This document shows positions 1 through 8,223 of a stretch of 64,000 nt of DNA, one piece after another; the first letter of the stretch is position 1; each line of letters starts with the position of its first letter. A program made the position numbers and the translations under genes. The stretch is taken from NCBI GenBank assembly GCA_030681515.1, contig JAUXSE010000045.1, positions 57,766 to 121,765 on the forward strand. Reading direction: 5' to 3'. The notes under the pieces were generated by a model that had not been told where the DNA came from, did not search any database, and was given only the letters and a program-made list of their open reading frames with translations. The DNA is from Geothrix sp. GTDB lineage: Bacteria; Acidobacteriota; Holophagae; Holophagales; Holophagaceae.

Positions 1-587
1 GACGGAACTGGGGCAGCCTGCAGCCGGGCCCCTTCGCGCGGGGCAGCCTGGCCAAGGGTTGGGCGCCCGATCCGCAAAGCCTGGTGCTGCTGCGAGCCAC
101 CGCCTCGGGCCGGGAGCTGTCCGGCACCGTCCAGGATGCCCGGGGCAGCCTTTCCCTCGTCGCCTACAACTGGAGCCTGCCCAGCCAGGTGTGGGGGGCC
201 CGGCTGGGTCTGGACGCGGCCAGCCGGCCGGCGCCGGAGCACCAGATCCATCTAGGCGGCGAGGATGGATTGCGGGGCTATCCGAACTTCATGCACCTGG
301 GGGACCGGCGGTGGGTGGTTTCGATCGAGGACCGCATCCTCACCCAACAGCGCTGGCTGGGCATCCTGCGCCTGGGATTCGTGGTCTACGCGGATGTGGG
401 CGCGATCCACCGCAGGGATGGGGGCGGATGGAGCCGCACCTACGCCAACCTGGGTGGGGGGTTCCGGTTCGGGGATCTGAAGAGCAGCCTTGGGAAGGTG
501 GTGCTCGTGACGGTGGCCTTCCCCCTGGTGCGGGAGCCGGGGCAGGACCGCTACCAGATCGTGGTCGGAAACGTCGTGCAGTTCTGA
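1..587 (+). CDS. Omp85/BamA-type outer-membrane beta-barrel protein, C-terminal part
   Basis: The reading frame is open from the first bases of the window, so the gene starts outside it; about 194 residues are visible. The stretch contains a GGxxxLRGYP motif, the hallmark of the L6 loop region of Omp85 barrels, followed by alternating polar/hydrophobic strands and a C-terminal aromatic residue (VVQF), the usual outer-membrane assembly signal. Omp85 proteins insert barrels or secrete proteins across the outer membrane; which subfamily this belongs to (BamA, TamA, TpsB or surface-antigen type) cannot be told from the C-terminus alone. It is followed within 33 bases by the Trm112-like gene on the same strand. 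Confidence 0.75.
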   Translation, partial: RNWGSLQPGPFARGSLAKGWAPDPQSLVLLRATASGRELSGTVQDARGSLSLVAYNWSLPSQVWGARLGLDAASRPAPEHQIHLGGEDGLRGYPNFMHLGDRRWVVSIEDRILTQQRWLGILRLGFVVYADVGAIHRRDGGGWSRTYANLGGGFRFGDLKSSLGKVVLVTVAFPLVREPGQDRYQIVVGNVVQF

Positions 588-619
588 CGCCCGGCACCGG
601 TTCCGATAAGCTGATTCCC

Positions 620-787
620 ATGTCCCTCGACCCCCGCCTCCTCGAAATCCTCTGCTGCCCGGCCTGCCACGGCGACGTGGTGGAGCAGGCGGAAGGCCTG
701 CACTGCCAGGGCTGCGGGCTGCTCTATCCCATCGAGGACGGCATCCCGGTGATGCTGGTGGATCAGGCCAAGATGGTGGACAAGTGA
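620..787 (+). CDS. Trm112-family small zinc-ribbon protein
   Basis: A 55-residue protein beginning MSLDPRLLEILCCPAC, with two CxxC pairs (CPAC and CQGC) and the YPIxDGIPVML ending typical of the YcaR/UPF0434 and Trm112 family. In eukaryotes and archaea Trm112 activates methyltransferases. In bacteria these small zinc-ribbon proteins often sit next to lipopolysaccharide sugar genes, and here the heptose kinase gene follows with a GTGA overlap, which suggests translational coupling. The role in bacteria is not settled. The start at the ATG fits the family's usual length. Confidence 0.85.
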   Translation: MSLDPRLLEILCCPACHGDVVEQAEGLHCQGCGLLYPIEDGIPVMLVDQAKMVDK

Positions 788-1788
788 GGCTCGACCGCAC
801 CCAGGCTGGATCGCTGCTCCGGCGCATGGAAGGCCGCAAGGTGGCCGTGCTGGGCGACGTGATGCTGGACGAATACCTCTTCGGCGAGGTGAACCGCATT
901 TCCCCCGAGGCGCCGGTCCCCATCGTGCGGGTGCTGCGGGAGCGGGCGGTGCTGGGCGGCGCGGCCAACGTGGCGGCGAACCTCAAGGCCCTGGGCACGG
1001 AACCGATGCTCATCGGCACCCTCCAGAAGGACGCGGCGGGCGACCGGGTGCTGGGCCTGCTGGGCGGGCTGGGCATCTCCATCTCAGGCCTGGTACTGGA
1101 TGCCTCCCGCCCCACCATCATCAAGACCCGCGTCATCGGACAGCAGCAGCAGATGCTCCGCATTGACCGCGAAGAGGTGGGGCCGCCCAACGCCGCCGTG
1201 CTGCTGGGCCTGAAGGACCGCCTGGAGCGGGCCCTGGGCGAGGCCTCGGCCTTGATCGTCTCCGACTACGCCAAGGGCGCGGTGAATGAGCCCGTGATGG
1301 AGGTGGTGCGCGCCCTCTGCGCGGCGCGGAACCTGCCCTGGATCGTGGATCCCAAGCCCGCCCACAAGGCCCTGTACCGTGGCGCCACGCTGATGACGCC
1401 GAACACCCGGGAGACCTCGGAACTGACCGCGCGGCCCGCGAGGTCGGACATGGAGGTGACGGTGGCGGGCCGGAGCCTCATGGCCGAGCTGGGCCTGAAG
1501 GGCCTGCTGGTGACCCGCAGCGAGCGGGGCATGGCCCTCTTCGCGCCGGATGGGGATCACGCCGCGCCCTGGATGATCCCGACCGAGGCGCGGGAGATCT
1601 TCGACGTGAGCGGCGCGGGCGATACCGTCATCGCCGCCTTCAGTGCCGCCATCGCCGCCGGCGCCGATTGGCGCGAAGCCGCCATGCTCGCCAATGCCGC
1701 CGCCGGGGTGGTCGTGGCCAAGGTCGGCACCGCCACCGTCACCCCCGCCGAACTCCTGGCGCACTACCATGAGCAGGAAGCAAATTAG
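784..1788 (+). CDS. rfaE1: D-glycero-beta-D-manno-heptose-7-phosphate kinase
   Basis: PfkB/ribokinase-fold kinase of 334 residues that phosphorylates heptose 7-phosphate at C1 on the way to ADP-heptose for the lipopolysaccharide core. Seen in the sequence: the RfaE N-terminal signature (VAVLGDVMLDEY, then the ISPEAPVPIV stretch), the GGAANVAANL substrate loop and the C-terminal GAGDT anion-hole motif with its catalytic Asp (VSGAGDTVIAAF). It ends after the kinase domain, so it corresponds to the first half of the bifunctional E. coli HldE; the adenylyltransferase must be encoded elsewhere. The GTG start overlaps the stop of the Trm112-like gene. Confidence 0.92.
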   Translation: MRLDRTQAGSLLRRMEGRKVAVLGDVMLDEYLFGEVNRISPEAPVPIVRVLRERAVLGGAANVAANLKALGTEPMLIGTLQKDAAGDRVLGLLGGLGISISGLVLDASRPTIIKTRVIGQQQQMLRIDREEVGPPNAAVLLGLKDRLERALGEASALIVSDYAKGAVNEPVMEVVRALCAARNLPWIVDPKPAHKALYRGATLMTPNTRETSELTARPARSDMEVTVAGRSLMAELGLKGLLVTRSERGMALFAPDGDHAAPWMIPTEAREIFDVSGAGDTVIAAFSAAIAAGADWREAAMLANAAAGVVVAKVGTATVTPAELLAHYHEQEAN

Positions 1789-1802
1789 GAAACCGCAAGA
1801 AA

Positions 1803-2011
1803 GCTGGACAGGATGAACAGGATTAAAAGATTGGATTAACAGGATAAAGTTTCCTAGTTATTGGCCCAGGCGGATCGTAACTGCTGTATTCGGGCCTTTT
1901 CACGTTCTTTCGCGGTTCAATAGGCCTTTGAATTTCAGGCTGAGACAAGCCGATAATCACGTAAAGATTTAATCCTGTTAATCCGGCAATTCATCCTGTA
2001 AATCCTGTCAG
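1803..2011. repeat. Imperfect inverted repeat built of ACAGGAT words
   Basis: The 250-base gap between rfaE1 and the next gene holds two arms of about 46 bases in inverted orientation (about 1803-1848 and 1966-2011). Each is made of near-copies of the word GGATTAACAGGAT / GAACAGGATT, separated by roughly 117 bases of AT-richer sequence. The arms could form a long imperfect hairpin in the RNA between the two convergent genes. Function unknown; it may act as a bidirectional transcription or processing signal. It belongs to the same class of word-type repeats as those at 26.2, 27.5 and 30.9 kb. Confidence 0.7.
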
Positions 2012-2039
2012 CGCCTTTCAGCCATCGACCCGGTGGCGC

Positions 2040-2630
2040 TCAGTTCCGCAGCTCGATGGCCAGCAGGAACCGGTCGCCGGAGGAGAGGCGCTCTTTCACC
2101 TGGGTGAAGTTCAGATCAAAGGTCTCGGTTTCGCCGGGCTTGATGGTGCCGACCTTGGTGCCGCCGGAGGCCACGCCCAGCAGGCGTCCATCCTTGTCGA
2201 GCACCGCCACGGCGAAGCCCGGAACCTTGGGGTACTTCCCGGTGTTGGTGACCTCGACCTGGGCCCGGGTGCCGAACTCGGCGCCCTTGAACAGGTTGAA
2301 GAACCCCGCCTGCACGATGCGCTTGTTGAAGAAGATGCTGCTCACCTTCAGGCCATCCAGGCTGATGGACAGGGGGAGGGTGCGGTCCCAGGCGAAGGCG
2401 TGGCTTTCGGAGTAGAAGGAAAGCGGAGCCCCGGGGAGGGAGGCGGGGGCCTGGGTGGCCGTTGGCGTCGGTGTCGGTGCCGGTGCCGGTTTGGGGGGTG
2501 CGGGAGCGGCGGCCGGAGCCGGGGCCTGGACCGGGACCGGGGCTTCCGCGGTCGGGAGCGGAATCTGGAGGGGGGGTTCCTGGGCCAGGCCAAGGGTGGC
2601 GAGGAGGAGGAGGGTCGGGGTCCGCATCAT
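2040..2630 (-). CDS. Secreted proline/alanine-rich protein with C-terminal beta-domain
   Basis: 196 residues. A short N-terminal signal peptide ([17 protein letters not shown]) is followed by about 50 residues of low-complexity Pro/Ala linker and a folded C-terminal domain of about 120 residues (from SFYSESHAFAWD to the end). The latter has the look of an FxLYD-type beta-sandwich: VEVTNTGKYPKV, then a GxIKPGETETF turn. Its start overlaps the stop of the upstream zinc-ribbon/GYF protein gene (ATGA), so the two are probably co-translated. Predicted to be periplasmic or surface-exposed. No specific function can be assigned. Confidence 0.7.
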   Translation of the reverse strand: MMRTPTLLLLATLGLAQEPPLQIPLPTAEAPVPVQAPAPAAAPAPPKPAPAPTPTPTATQAPASLPGAPLSFYSESHAFAWDRTLPLSISLDGLKVSSIFFNKRIVQAGFFNLFKGAEFGTRAQVEVTNTGKYPKVPGFAVAVLDKDGRLLGVASGGTKVGTIKPGETETFDLNFTQVKERLSSGDRFLLAIELRN

Positions 2631-3853
2631 CCGTTCTTCCCGAACAGGCCGCCGAAGAGGCTCTTCTTGGAGGCGAACTCGCCGCTGCCGGAATCCAGGC
2701 TGGGCGCGCCACCGCTGCGTTCCCGGCGGAGGCGCTCGAAGACCGGGCGCAGGCCCGGCACCTTGTGGGCCTCCAGCCAGTTCTCACTCTGCTGCCGGGC
2801 CACCAGATGATTCTCAAGGATGCGTCCCTCTTCCACCCAGGCGATCAGCTGGGGCATGGTGAGACTCCCGTAGATCTCCTCGCCGATCTTCAGGCGCAGC
2901 AGTTCAGATCCGGCATCCGGGGCGTTGACGATGGGCGCGAAGGCCCGGGGCGCGGAGGGCGGTGCCATGCCGGCGCGCCCGTCCGGGGGCGGCACCAGGT
3001 CGGAGGCCTCCAGCGCCACGGTGGGTTCTGCGGCAGCGGCCTTCGGCATCACCCGGGCCACCAGGGCGGCCAGCATTTCCTCATGGGACAGGTGGACGGT
3101 GGAACTGGAGGGGCCGGCCAGGTCCTCGTCGGCCAGGCCCGAGTCCGTGGGACTGTCGCCCGAGGCTCCCGGGGCTCCCGGGGCCACGGGGGCGGGCGTG
3201 AGCAGGACGCCGCCCAGCGTGGATTCCAGGGCGGACAGGGTGGCCTCCATGTCCATGGCGCTGGATTCCTGTTGGTTCTTCAGCCCGGCGGAAGCCGCGG
3301 GGGCGTTGCGGAACAGCTTGTCTATGGCGTCCCGGGCGGAGGTGTAGCCCGAGAGGGTGGTTTCGGTGATCTCGGGGGGGAAGGCGGGCATCGCGCCCAT
3401 GGGTTCAGGTGGGGCCATGGGTTCAGGTGGGGCCACGGGTTCAGGCGGGGCCACGGGTTCAATCTCGGCCACGGGTTCAATCTCGGCCACCGGTTCAATC
3501 TCGGCCACCGGTTCAGGCGGGGCCTCGGCCTTGGTCTCCGGCAGGAAGGAAGGGATTTCCACCAGCGTCTTTTCGAGGATTTCCATCTCCACTCCCTCCA
3601 GATCCCCTGGGGTCAGGGAGGGGGTGGTGACAGGGGGGTCCAGGGGAGCGTGCTGCAGTGCATCCACGTCCTCGATCATGAATCCGGCGGTGGCGCCCTG
3701 GGCCGGCAGGGCCAGCAGGCGCTGCACGATATCGCCCACTGGGAACACGCCGCCACAGGAGAAGCACCTGGCGCGGCGGAAGACCGGCTTCAACCGCTCG
3801 GGGCGAAGGCGGTAGCGGGTGGAGCAGCTCGGGCAATGGATCGCTTCGGCCAC
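2627..3853 (-). CDS. Zinc-ribbon and GYF_2-domain protein with hexapeptide repeats
   Basis: About 408 residues. The N-terminus carries an MJ0042-type zinc ribbon (Cys at about 7, 10, 30 and 33: CPSC...CFSC). A disordered acidic/proline region follows, with seven 6-residue repeats of the type EPVAEI / EPVAPP, and then a C-terminal domain resembling GYF_2 ([16 protein letters not shown]...[10 protein letters not shown]). This architecture is known from uncharacterised regulatory or gliding-motility-associated proteins. The GTG at 3853 is preferred because AGGAG lies 6 bases upstream; a longer frame running to 4084 would overlap tmk on the other strand and shows no family features. The 3' end overlaps the secreted protein gene. 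Confidence 0.75.
   Translation of the reverse strand: MAEAIHCPSCSTRYRLRPERLKPVFRRARCFSCGGVFPVGDIVQRLLALPAQGATAGFMIEDVDALQHAPLDPPVTTPSLTPGDLEGVEMEILEKTLVEIPSFLPETKAEAPPEPVAEIEPVAEIEPVAEIEPVAPPEPVAPPEPMAPPEPMGAMPAFPPEITETTLSGYTSARDAIDKLFRNAPAASAGLKNQQESSAMDMEATLSALESTLGGVLLTPAPVAPGAPGASGDSPTDSGLADEDLAGPSSSTVHLSHEEMLAALVARVMPKAAAAEPTVALEASDLVPPPDGRAGMAPPSAPRAFAPIVNAPDAGSELLRLKIGEEIYGSLTMPQLIAWVEEGRILENHLVARQQSENWLEAHKVPGLRPVFERLRRERSGGAPSLDSGSGEFASKKSLFGGLFGKNG
3401..3526. repeat. 18-bp tandem repeat (7 units) inside a coding region
   Basis: Seven consecutive 18-bp units of the form GGTTCAnnnnnGGCCnCG code for [12 protein letters not shown] hexapeptides in the minus-strand zinc-ribbon protein. 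Unit types are grouped (three PP-type, three EI-type, one PP-type), which suggests unit duplication by slippage or recombination. Copy number is a multiple of 3 bases, so changes would keep the frame. Confidence 0.85.
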
Positions 3854-3956
3854 CTGGAACTCCTGGAGTTTCACGCAGGATAGCACTGTGTCCGGTACAT
3901 GTCGCCCGGCCCCTGCCGCCCGGCCGGCCCGGGTATCCTCGAACCACGGAGGTCCC

Positions 3957-4622
3957 GTGCAGGGCGTGTTCATCACCATCGAGGGCGTGGAGGGGTCCGG
4001 CAAGTCCACCCAGCTGCTGCGCCTGTCCGAGCGGCTGCGGCGCCTCGGCCTGCCCCTGGCGGTGTCGAAGGAACCCGGTGGCACGGCCCTGGGGCGCGAG
4101 CTGCGCCGCCTGCTTCTGGAGCGCCACCCCAGCGGTGAGACCTGGTGTCCGGACGCCGAGCTGCTGCTGTTCTACGCGGACCGGGCCCAGCATCTGGAGA
4201 CGGTGATCCGGCCTGCGCTGGCGGAGAAGAAAATCATGCTGGTGGACCGGTTCGAGGATTCCACCCGCGCCTACCAGGGCGCCAGCGGGGTCGGCGAATC
4301 CGCCCTGGACCGGCTCAGCGACCTGGTGCTGCGGGGGCTCCGGCCCCACCTGACCGTGATGCTCGACATGGATCCCGAGGTCTCCCTCCAGCGCGTGGAG
4401 GTGCGCAACCTGTCCCTGGGCGCCGAGTTCTCGGAGACGCGGTTCGACCAGGCCGAGCTGGACTTCCACCGGCGCGTGCGGAACCGGTTCCTGGCCATCG
4501 CGCAGAACCAACCCAACCGCGTGGTCCTGATCCCGGCCCGGGATCCGGTGGGCCAGGTGGAGGCGGCCATCTGGGCCCGGGTGGCGCCCCTGCTGCGCAG
4601 CAGCGGGTTCGGAGTGGATTGA
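3957..4622 (+). CDS. tmk: Thymidylate kinase
   Basis: 221 residues; phosphorylates dTMP to dTDP. Visible motifs are the P-loop GVEGSGKST near residue 10, the DR(Y/F) motif (VDRFEDSTRAYQG) and the lid region with LSLGAEF. The GTG at 3957 is chosen because GGAGG lies 5-6 bases upstream and the protein then begins VQGVFITIEG as in the family; the longer upstream frame overlaps the divergent zinc-ribbon gene. It overlaps holB by one stop/start base, a common pairing of replication genes. Confidence 0.95.
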   Translation: MQGVFITIEGVEGSGKSTQLLRLSERLRRLGLPLAVSKEPGGTALGRELRRLLLERHPSGETWCPDAELLLFYADRAQHLETVIRPALAEKKIMLVDRFEDSTRAYQGASGVGESALDRLSDLVLRGLRPHLTVMLDMDPEVSLQRVEVRNLSLGAEFSETRFDQAELDFHRRVRNRFLAIAQNQPNRVVLIPARDPVGQVEAAIWARVAPLLRSSGFGVD

Positions 4623-5632
4623 TGTTCAGCCCCGATATCGCCGGCCATCAGGCCATCCGTCAGCGCCTGCTGGACCGGCTTCAGGGGGGCCGCATCCGCG
4701 GGTCACTGCTCTTCACCGGGCCCGAGGGCATCGGCAAGCGCCGGGTGGCCCTGGAACTGGCCCAGCGCGAGATCTGCTTCCGGCGCAACGCCTGCGGCCA
4801 ATGCGAAGGCTGCCGGATGTTCGCGGGCGACGACCTCCCCTTCGAACTGCCGAACCTGCTGCGCATCACGCCCGAGGGCAAGGCCGGCGTGATCCGCATT
4901 GACCAGATCCGCGAGGGCCTGGACTCGACCAACCAGCCGCGCTTCAGCCGCGGCGTCATCGAGTGGGCCTCCCTGTCGCCGCCCGTGGGCTGCCATCGCT
5001 GGATCCTGGTGGAGGAGGCCCATCGCCTCAACGAATCCAGCGGCAACATCCTGCTCAAGACGCTGGAGGAGCCGCCCCCGGACACCCACTTCATCCTCGT
5101 CACCCATCGCCCCGAGGCCCTGCTCCAGACCATCCGCAGCCGCTGCGAGCGCATCCCCTTCGCGCCCCTCCCCCCCCGGGAAGCCTGGGCCGTGGCGCAA
5201 CGGAACGGATGGCAGGAGGCCGACCACGACCGCTGGTCCGCCCTGGGGGAAGGCAGCCTGCGCCTCCTGGATGAAACGGCCTTCCGCCGCGCCGAAGCCC
5301 AGGTGGAGGCCTGGATCGCCCTGATGGGGGGGCGTCCCTTCGGCGAGGCCGCCGGGCCCCTGCTGCCCGAGAAGGAATCCACCCTGGCCCAGGGGGAGCA
5401 GCTGCGGCAGCCCCTGGAACTGCTGCTGCGATTGCTGGCGGATCTGGCCCGGATGCGCGCCGGCGAGGCGCCGGCCCTGACGCCCTGGCGGGAGGCACTG
5501 GCGGCCCCGGCCGCGGCCCCCTGGGATCTGAAGGCGCCCCAGGAGGCGGCCCTGGAGGCCCTGCGGCACCTGCCCCGGAACCTCAGCCCCGAACCCCTGC
5601 TCCGGGAAGTGGCCCTGGCGTTAGGGTCGTGA
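4622..5632 (+). CDS. holB: DNA polymerase III delta-prime subunit
   Basis: 336 residues. AAA+ clamp-loader subunit: Walker A-like GPEGIGKR, a four-cysteine zinc module (CFRRNACGQCEGC) just after it, a Walker B-like region (WILVEEAHRLN) and the SRC sensor motif (SRCERIPF). The C-terminal domain is more divergent, as usual for delta-prime. The ATG overlaps the stop of tmk, so the two are translationally coupled. The product loads the sliding clamp together with gamma/tau and delta. Confidence 0.92.
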   Translation: MFSPDIAGHQAIRQRLLDRLQGGRIRGSLLFTGPEGIGKRRVALELAQREICFRRNACGQCEGCRMFAGDDLPFELPNLLRITPEGKAGVIRIDQIREGLDSTNQPRFSRGVIEWASLSPPVGCHRWILVEEAHRLNESSGNILLKTLEEPPPDTHFILVTHRPEALLQTIRSRCERIPFAPLPPREAWAVAQRNGWQEADHDRWSALGEGSLRLLDETAFRRAEAQVEAWIALMGGRPFGEAAGPLLPEKESTLAQGEQLRQPLELLLRLLADLARMRAGEAPALTPWREALAAPAAAPWDLKAPQEAALEALRHLPRNLSPEPLLREVALALGS

Positions 5633-5666
5633 CCGCCATCACCCGTCACAGAGGTAGAATGAGTTA

Positions 5667-5682
5667 AGGAGTCACGACTCCT
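5667..5682. promoter_or_regulatory. 16-bp palindrome upstream of the YecH-like gene
   Basis: AGGAGTC-AC-GACTCCT is a perfect inverted repeat with 7-base arms and a 2-base spacer. It lies 15 bases upstream of the start codon and just after a TAGAAT box that could be a -10 element. Its position suggests an operator or a translation-control hairpin; the AGGAG inside it could also mask ribosome binding. No regulator can be named. Confidence 0.4.
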
Positions 5683-5697
5683 GAACCGGAGATGACC

Positions 5698-5940
5698 ATG
5701 TCCGAGCCCCTCGTAGGTCACCACCTCCTGAGCCTGCTGGTGGAGCAGGGCGGGGCCTGCCGCCTGGAGGACCTGCGCGCCGCCTCCGTCGCGGCCCACG
5801 GGACCGGGGCCACCTATTGCAACTGCCATGGAGACCGCTTCGACTTCGACGGCGTGGTGGGCTTCCTGACCCGCGCCGGCAAGATCCTGGTGGAAGAAGG
5901 CCGCATCACCCTCCGCAGCCTGGAGGCTTGTCAGCACTGA
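5698..5940 (+). CDS. YecH-like small metal-binding protein
   Basis: 80 residues; resembles E. coli YecH (DUF2492). It keeps the pattern HxLLxLL near the N-terminus, a central TYCNCHGD segment with two Cys and a His, and the FL..KGK-like GFLTRAGKILV stretch, and ends in CQH. The family is thought to bind metal through these Cys/His residues; its biochemical role is unknown. The ATG at 5698 is favoured over 5692 because GGAG sits 6 bases upstream of it. Single gene preceded by a palindrome. Confidence 0.75.
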   Translation: MSEPLVGHHLLSLLVEQGGACRLEDLRAASVAAHGTGATYCNCHGDRFDFDGVVGFLTRAGKILVEEGRITLRSLEACQH

Positions 5941-6024
5941 GGGCGGTCCTCAGTCTTCGGTCTTCAGGCTTCAGGTGGTTCCAGGCGGGTTGAAGTAGTG
6001 GACAATGGCCACTCTGGAGTCGCC

Positions 6025-6429
6025 GTGAAACTGCTCCGCATCAACCACCTGGGCCTCGCGGCCACCGGCCTGGACGAGGCCATGGCCCGCATGGCGCGGC
6101 TCTTCGACATGGTGGCGGGCCACACCGAGGAAGTGGCCGATCAGAAGGTGAAGACGGCCTTCTTCCCCGTGGGCGAAAGCACCCTGGAATTCCTGGAGAG
6201 CACCGATCCCGAAGGCCCCATTGGCAAGTTCCTGGCGAAGCGGGGCCCCGGCCTCCACCACGTCTGCTTCGAGGTGGACGATATTGACGCCGCCGTGGCC
6301 CAGCTCCTGGCCAAGGGCGTCCGCATGATTGACCAGGCCCCCCGCCCCGGCGCCCACGGCTGCCGCGTGGCCTTCATCCATCCCGCGGAAACCGGTGGCG
6401 TGCTGATGGAACTAAGCCAGGGGAAGTAG
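6025..6429 (+). CDS. mce: Methylmalonyl-CoA epimerase
   Basis: 134 residues, the usual length of the family. Vicinal-oxygen-chelate fold: first metal His in INHLGLA near the N-terminus, then TAFFPVGESTLEFLE with the Glu ligand, GPGLHHVCFEVDDI with the second His, and a final GGVLMEL Glu. It interconverts (R)- and (S)-methylmalonyl-CoA in propionate metabolism. The GTG at 6025 is chosen because GGAG lies 5 bases before it and the N-terminus then matches the family. No mutase genes are nearby. Short CAGTCTTC / CAGTCTGGAG words flank the gene. Confidence 0.92.
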   Translation: MKLLRINHLGLAATGLDEAMARMARLFDMVAGHTEEVADQKVKTAFFPVGESTLEFLESTDPEGPIGKFLAKRGPGLHHVCFEVDDIDAAVAQLLAKGVRMIDQAPRPGAHGCRVAFIHPAETGGVLMELSQGK

Positions 6430-6518
6430 TCGTCAGTCTGGAGATCGGAGGTACTGCCATCGAATTGAAGGAGGTGCTGCCTCATCCTGATCGAGTCAAG
6501 CAGCACCGATGATCAATA

Positions 6519-6548
6519 TTGAAATCGTAAATGCCTTAATTGATTAAT
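6519..6548 (+). promoter_or_regulatory. Possible sigma-70 promoter for the YXWGXW protein
   Basis: In an unusually AT-rich stretch, TTGAAA (6519-6524) and ATTAAT (6543-6548) are separated by 18 bases and lie about 55 bases upstream of the start codon at 6605. An 8-bp inverted repeat (GGTGCTGC...GCAGCACC, about 6470-6510) lies just upstream. Confidence 0.4.
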
Positions 6549-6604
6549 ATTTTTGCTTGGGTACGACCTGTGCGTTAAACGGATACGTGGACAAGGAGAC
6601 CCCC

Positions 6605-7060
6605 ATGCAAACGTGGTTGGCAAAATTGGTCATACCTTCAATGCTCGCAGTGTTGAGCTACGCGCCAGCATCCGCCCAGGTCCGGATAGGCGTGGATCTT
6701 GGGGCCATCCGCATCCGCATTGCTCCGGAGGCGCCGCCGCCGCCGCGGGTGGAAGTGAGGATGTCCCGTCCCGGTCGGAACTACATCTGGATCCAGGGCT
6801 ACTGGGACCGTCAGGATGACCGATGGGCTTGGGCCCCCGGGCGCTGGGAACAGCCCGCTCGTCGTGGCTCCCGCTGGATCAGGCCCCAGTATCGACAGGA
6901 GCGAGGGGCCTATCGCTATGAGCCCGGACATTGGTCTCATCAGCGGATGGAGGAGGGGGAGGACTACAGCCGATGGCGCAAGGAGCACGGCCGTGGATCT
7001 GATCGGCGCAGGGACCATGACAGGGACCGAGAGCGGGACGACCATCGCCGGAATCATTGA
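6605..7060 (+). CDS. Secreted YXWGXW-repeat protein
   Basis: 151 residues. A signal peptide (KLVIPSMLAVLSYAPASAQ) is followed by a Pro-rich stretch and by WXXGXW/YXWGXW-type repeats (WIQGYWDRQDDRWAWAPGRWEQP, then YEPGHWSHQ), ending in a highly charged Arg/Asp/His tail. Such proteins are common, uncharacterised periplasmic or outer-membrane-associated proteins. The ATG at 6605 follows AAGGAG at good distance; the upstream in-frame Met at 6557 would destroy the signal peptide. The gene precedes the cytochrome gene on the same strand, with a possible terminator between. Confidence 0.8.
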   Translation: MQTWLAKLVIPSMLAVLSYAPASAQVRIGVDLGAIRIRIAPEAPPPPRVEVRMSRPGRNYIWIQGYWDRQDDRWAWAPGRWEQPARRGSRWIRPQYRQERGAYRYEPGHWSHQRMEEGEDYSRWRKEHGRGSDRRRDHDRDRERDDHRRNH

Positions 7061-7086
7061 TCTTTTCGACCAGACCGAATGAGCCA

Positions 7087-7115
7087 GGGGCAGGGGGGAC
7101 GACCTCCCTTGCCCC
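7087..7115 (+). terminator. Possible GC-rich hairpin terminator
   Basis: An imperfect inverted repeat pairs GGGGCAGGGGGG with CCTCCCTTGCCCC around a short loop, 25 bases after the stop of the YXWGXW protein gene. There is no strong T-tract, so its termination strength is doubtful. Confidence 0.35.
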
Positions 7116-7165
7116 TTGGCCGTTCAACCTTTGCACCCAAAGTTCCAGGATCGAGGTCATTCACC

Positions 7166-7825
7166 ATGCGCATTCTTCCCGGTCAGTCTGTTACGCCCAT
7201 GGCCCTGCTCCTCTTGGCTGCTCTGAGTGTCGGTCTCACGGGTTGCGGCCCCCGGGAGGCCACGCCGCCAGCCGCTTCGGCTTCACCGTCCCCCGCCCCG
7301 CCGGAGACGAATCCCGAACCGGGCGCTCCCGCAGCTCCAGTGCCCGACGCTCCCCGCAAGAGCGCGACTGCGGGCGTGCCAGCGCACACGGCGCGACCAG
7401 CCGTCACCTCCGCGTCCGCCCCCGTCTCGCCGCCGAGCACACAGACCCCAGCCCAAACCCTGTCGCCAATCCCAGAGGCGAAGCCTGTCCCGGCCGCCAG
7501 CCCCATCTCCGATCCCGGAGGAGAGGTGGCCGTGAGGACGCCCAAAGCCGGCCTCACCCGCGTCGGTGCAGCGTCCTGCAGGATGTGCCACAAGGTGCAG
7601 TTCGCTTCCTGGTCGGAAAGCGCCCACGCCAAACGCACGCCGCCCCTCGACTGCGAGAGCTGCCACGGACCAGGAAGCGAATACAAGGCCCTCGCGGTGA
7701 TGAAGGATCCCTCCAGGGCCAAGGCCGCTGGCCTGGTGCAGCCCGGTGCCGCCTTCTGTGCGACCTGCCATAAACGCAACTGGAGCGATGGGATGCTGAA
7801 GAAAGCCCACGCCCACAAAGCCTAA
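7166..7825 (+). CDS. Triheme c-type cytochrome lipoprotein
   Basis: 219 residues. The N-terminus has a lipoprotein signal (hydrophobic stretch, then LSVGLTGC lipobox), followed by about 110 residues of Pro/Ala/Ser linker and a C-terminal heme domain with three CxxCH sites (CRMCH, CESCH, CATCH) resembling cytochrome c554-like multiheme domains. Additional His residues (ESAHAKR, KKAHAHK) could be distal ligands. Predicted to be anchored in the outer or inner membrane facing the periplasm and to carry electrons, as in metal-respiring Holophagae; that link is inference. ATG start with a GAGG element 9 bases upstream. Confidence 0.88.
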   Translation: MRILPGQSVTPMALLLLAALSVGLTGCGPREATPPAASASPSPAPPETNPEPGAPAAPVPDAPRKSATAGVPAHTARPAVTSASAPVSPPSTQTPAQTLSPIPEAKPVPAASPISDPGGEVAVRTPKAGLTRVGAASCRMCHKVQFASWSESAHAKRTPPLDCESCHGPGSEYKALAVMKDPSRAKAAGLVQPGAAFCATCHKRNWSDGMLKKAHAHKA

Positions 7826-7869
7826 CGCCGACCGATCCGGGCACGGCGTGGCCATGGGACCCGACCACT

Positions 7870-8076
7870 GTGGTGCGTGGTCAGCCCACATCAGAAACGA
7901 AGGAGATGGTCTCCCTCGGGGATCAGGAAGTGATCAAGCAGGTGACGGCTTCCCATATGAGCGCCTTGGACCGCCAGCTGACGGAGGCACGGCAGCGCGC
8001 TTCGGATCGCCGCCGGGACGCCGTCACCCTGGCCTCCACTCCGGTCGCCGAGCTTCCGAAGGTGACCACGGTGTAG
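7870..8076 (+). CDS. Possible small hypothetical protein
   Basis: A 68-codon frame with strongly GC-rich third positions, as in neighbouring real genes, and a predicted helical middle (DQEVIKQVTASHMSALDRQLTEAR). Starts are poor: GTG at 7870 has no clear ribosome site, and ATG at 7906 directly abuts AAGGAG. I recognise no family. It could be a remnant of a longer gene. The remainder of the 7826-8223 gap shows no other feature. Confidence 0.3.
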   Translation: MVRGQPTSETKEMVSLGDQEVIKQVTASHMSALDRQLTEARQRASDRRRDAVTLASTPVAELPKVTTV

Positions 8077-8223
8077 GTCCCCAGTGGCACACGCATCACC
8101 GTCAAGTAGGAACGGTAAGGATCGCGCCGCCCGCGGCGCAGCAGGGATCATTACCTCCTTCAGGCAACGCATGCATCGCCCGAAGCCTAGGGTCAGCCTC
8201 CGGTCTCCAGACGCAGGTCTGAT

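Noticed and set aside
3819..3956. Longer N-terminus for thymidylate kinase
   Set aside because: The extra 46 codons overlap the divergent zinc-ribbon gene, have no family similarity, and a GTG with a good ribosome site gives the normal length.
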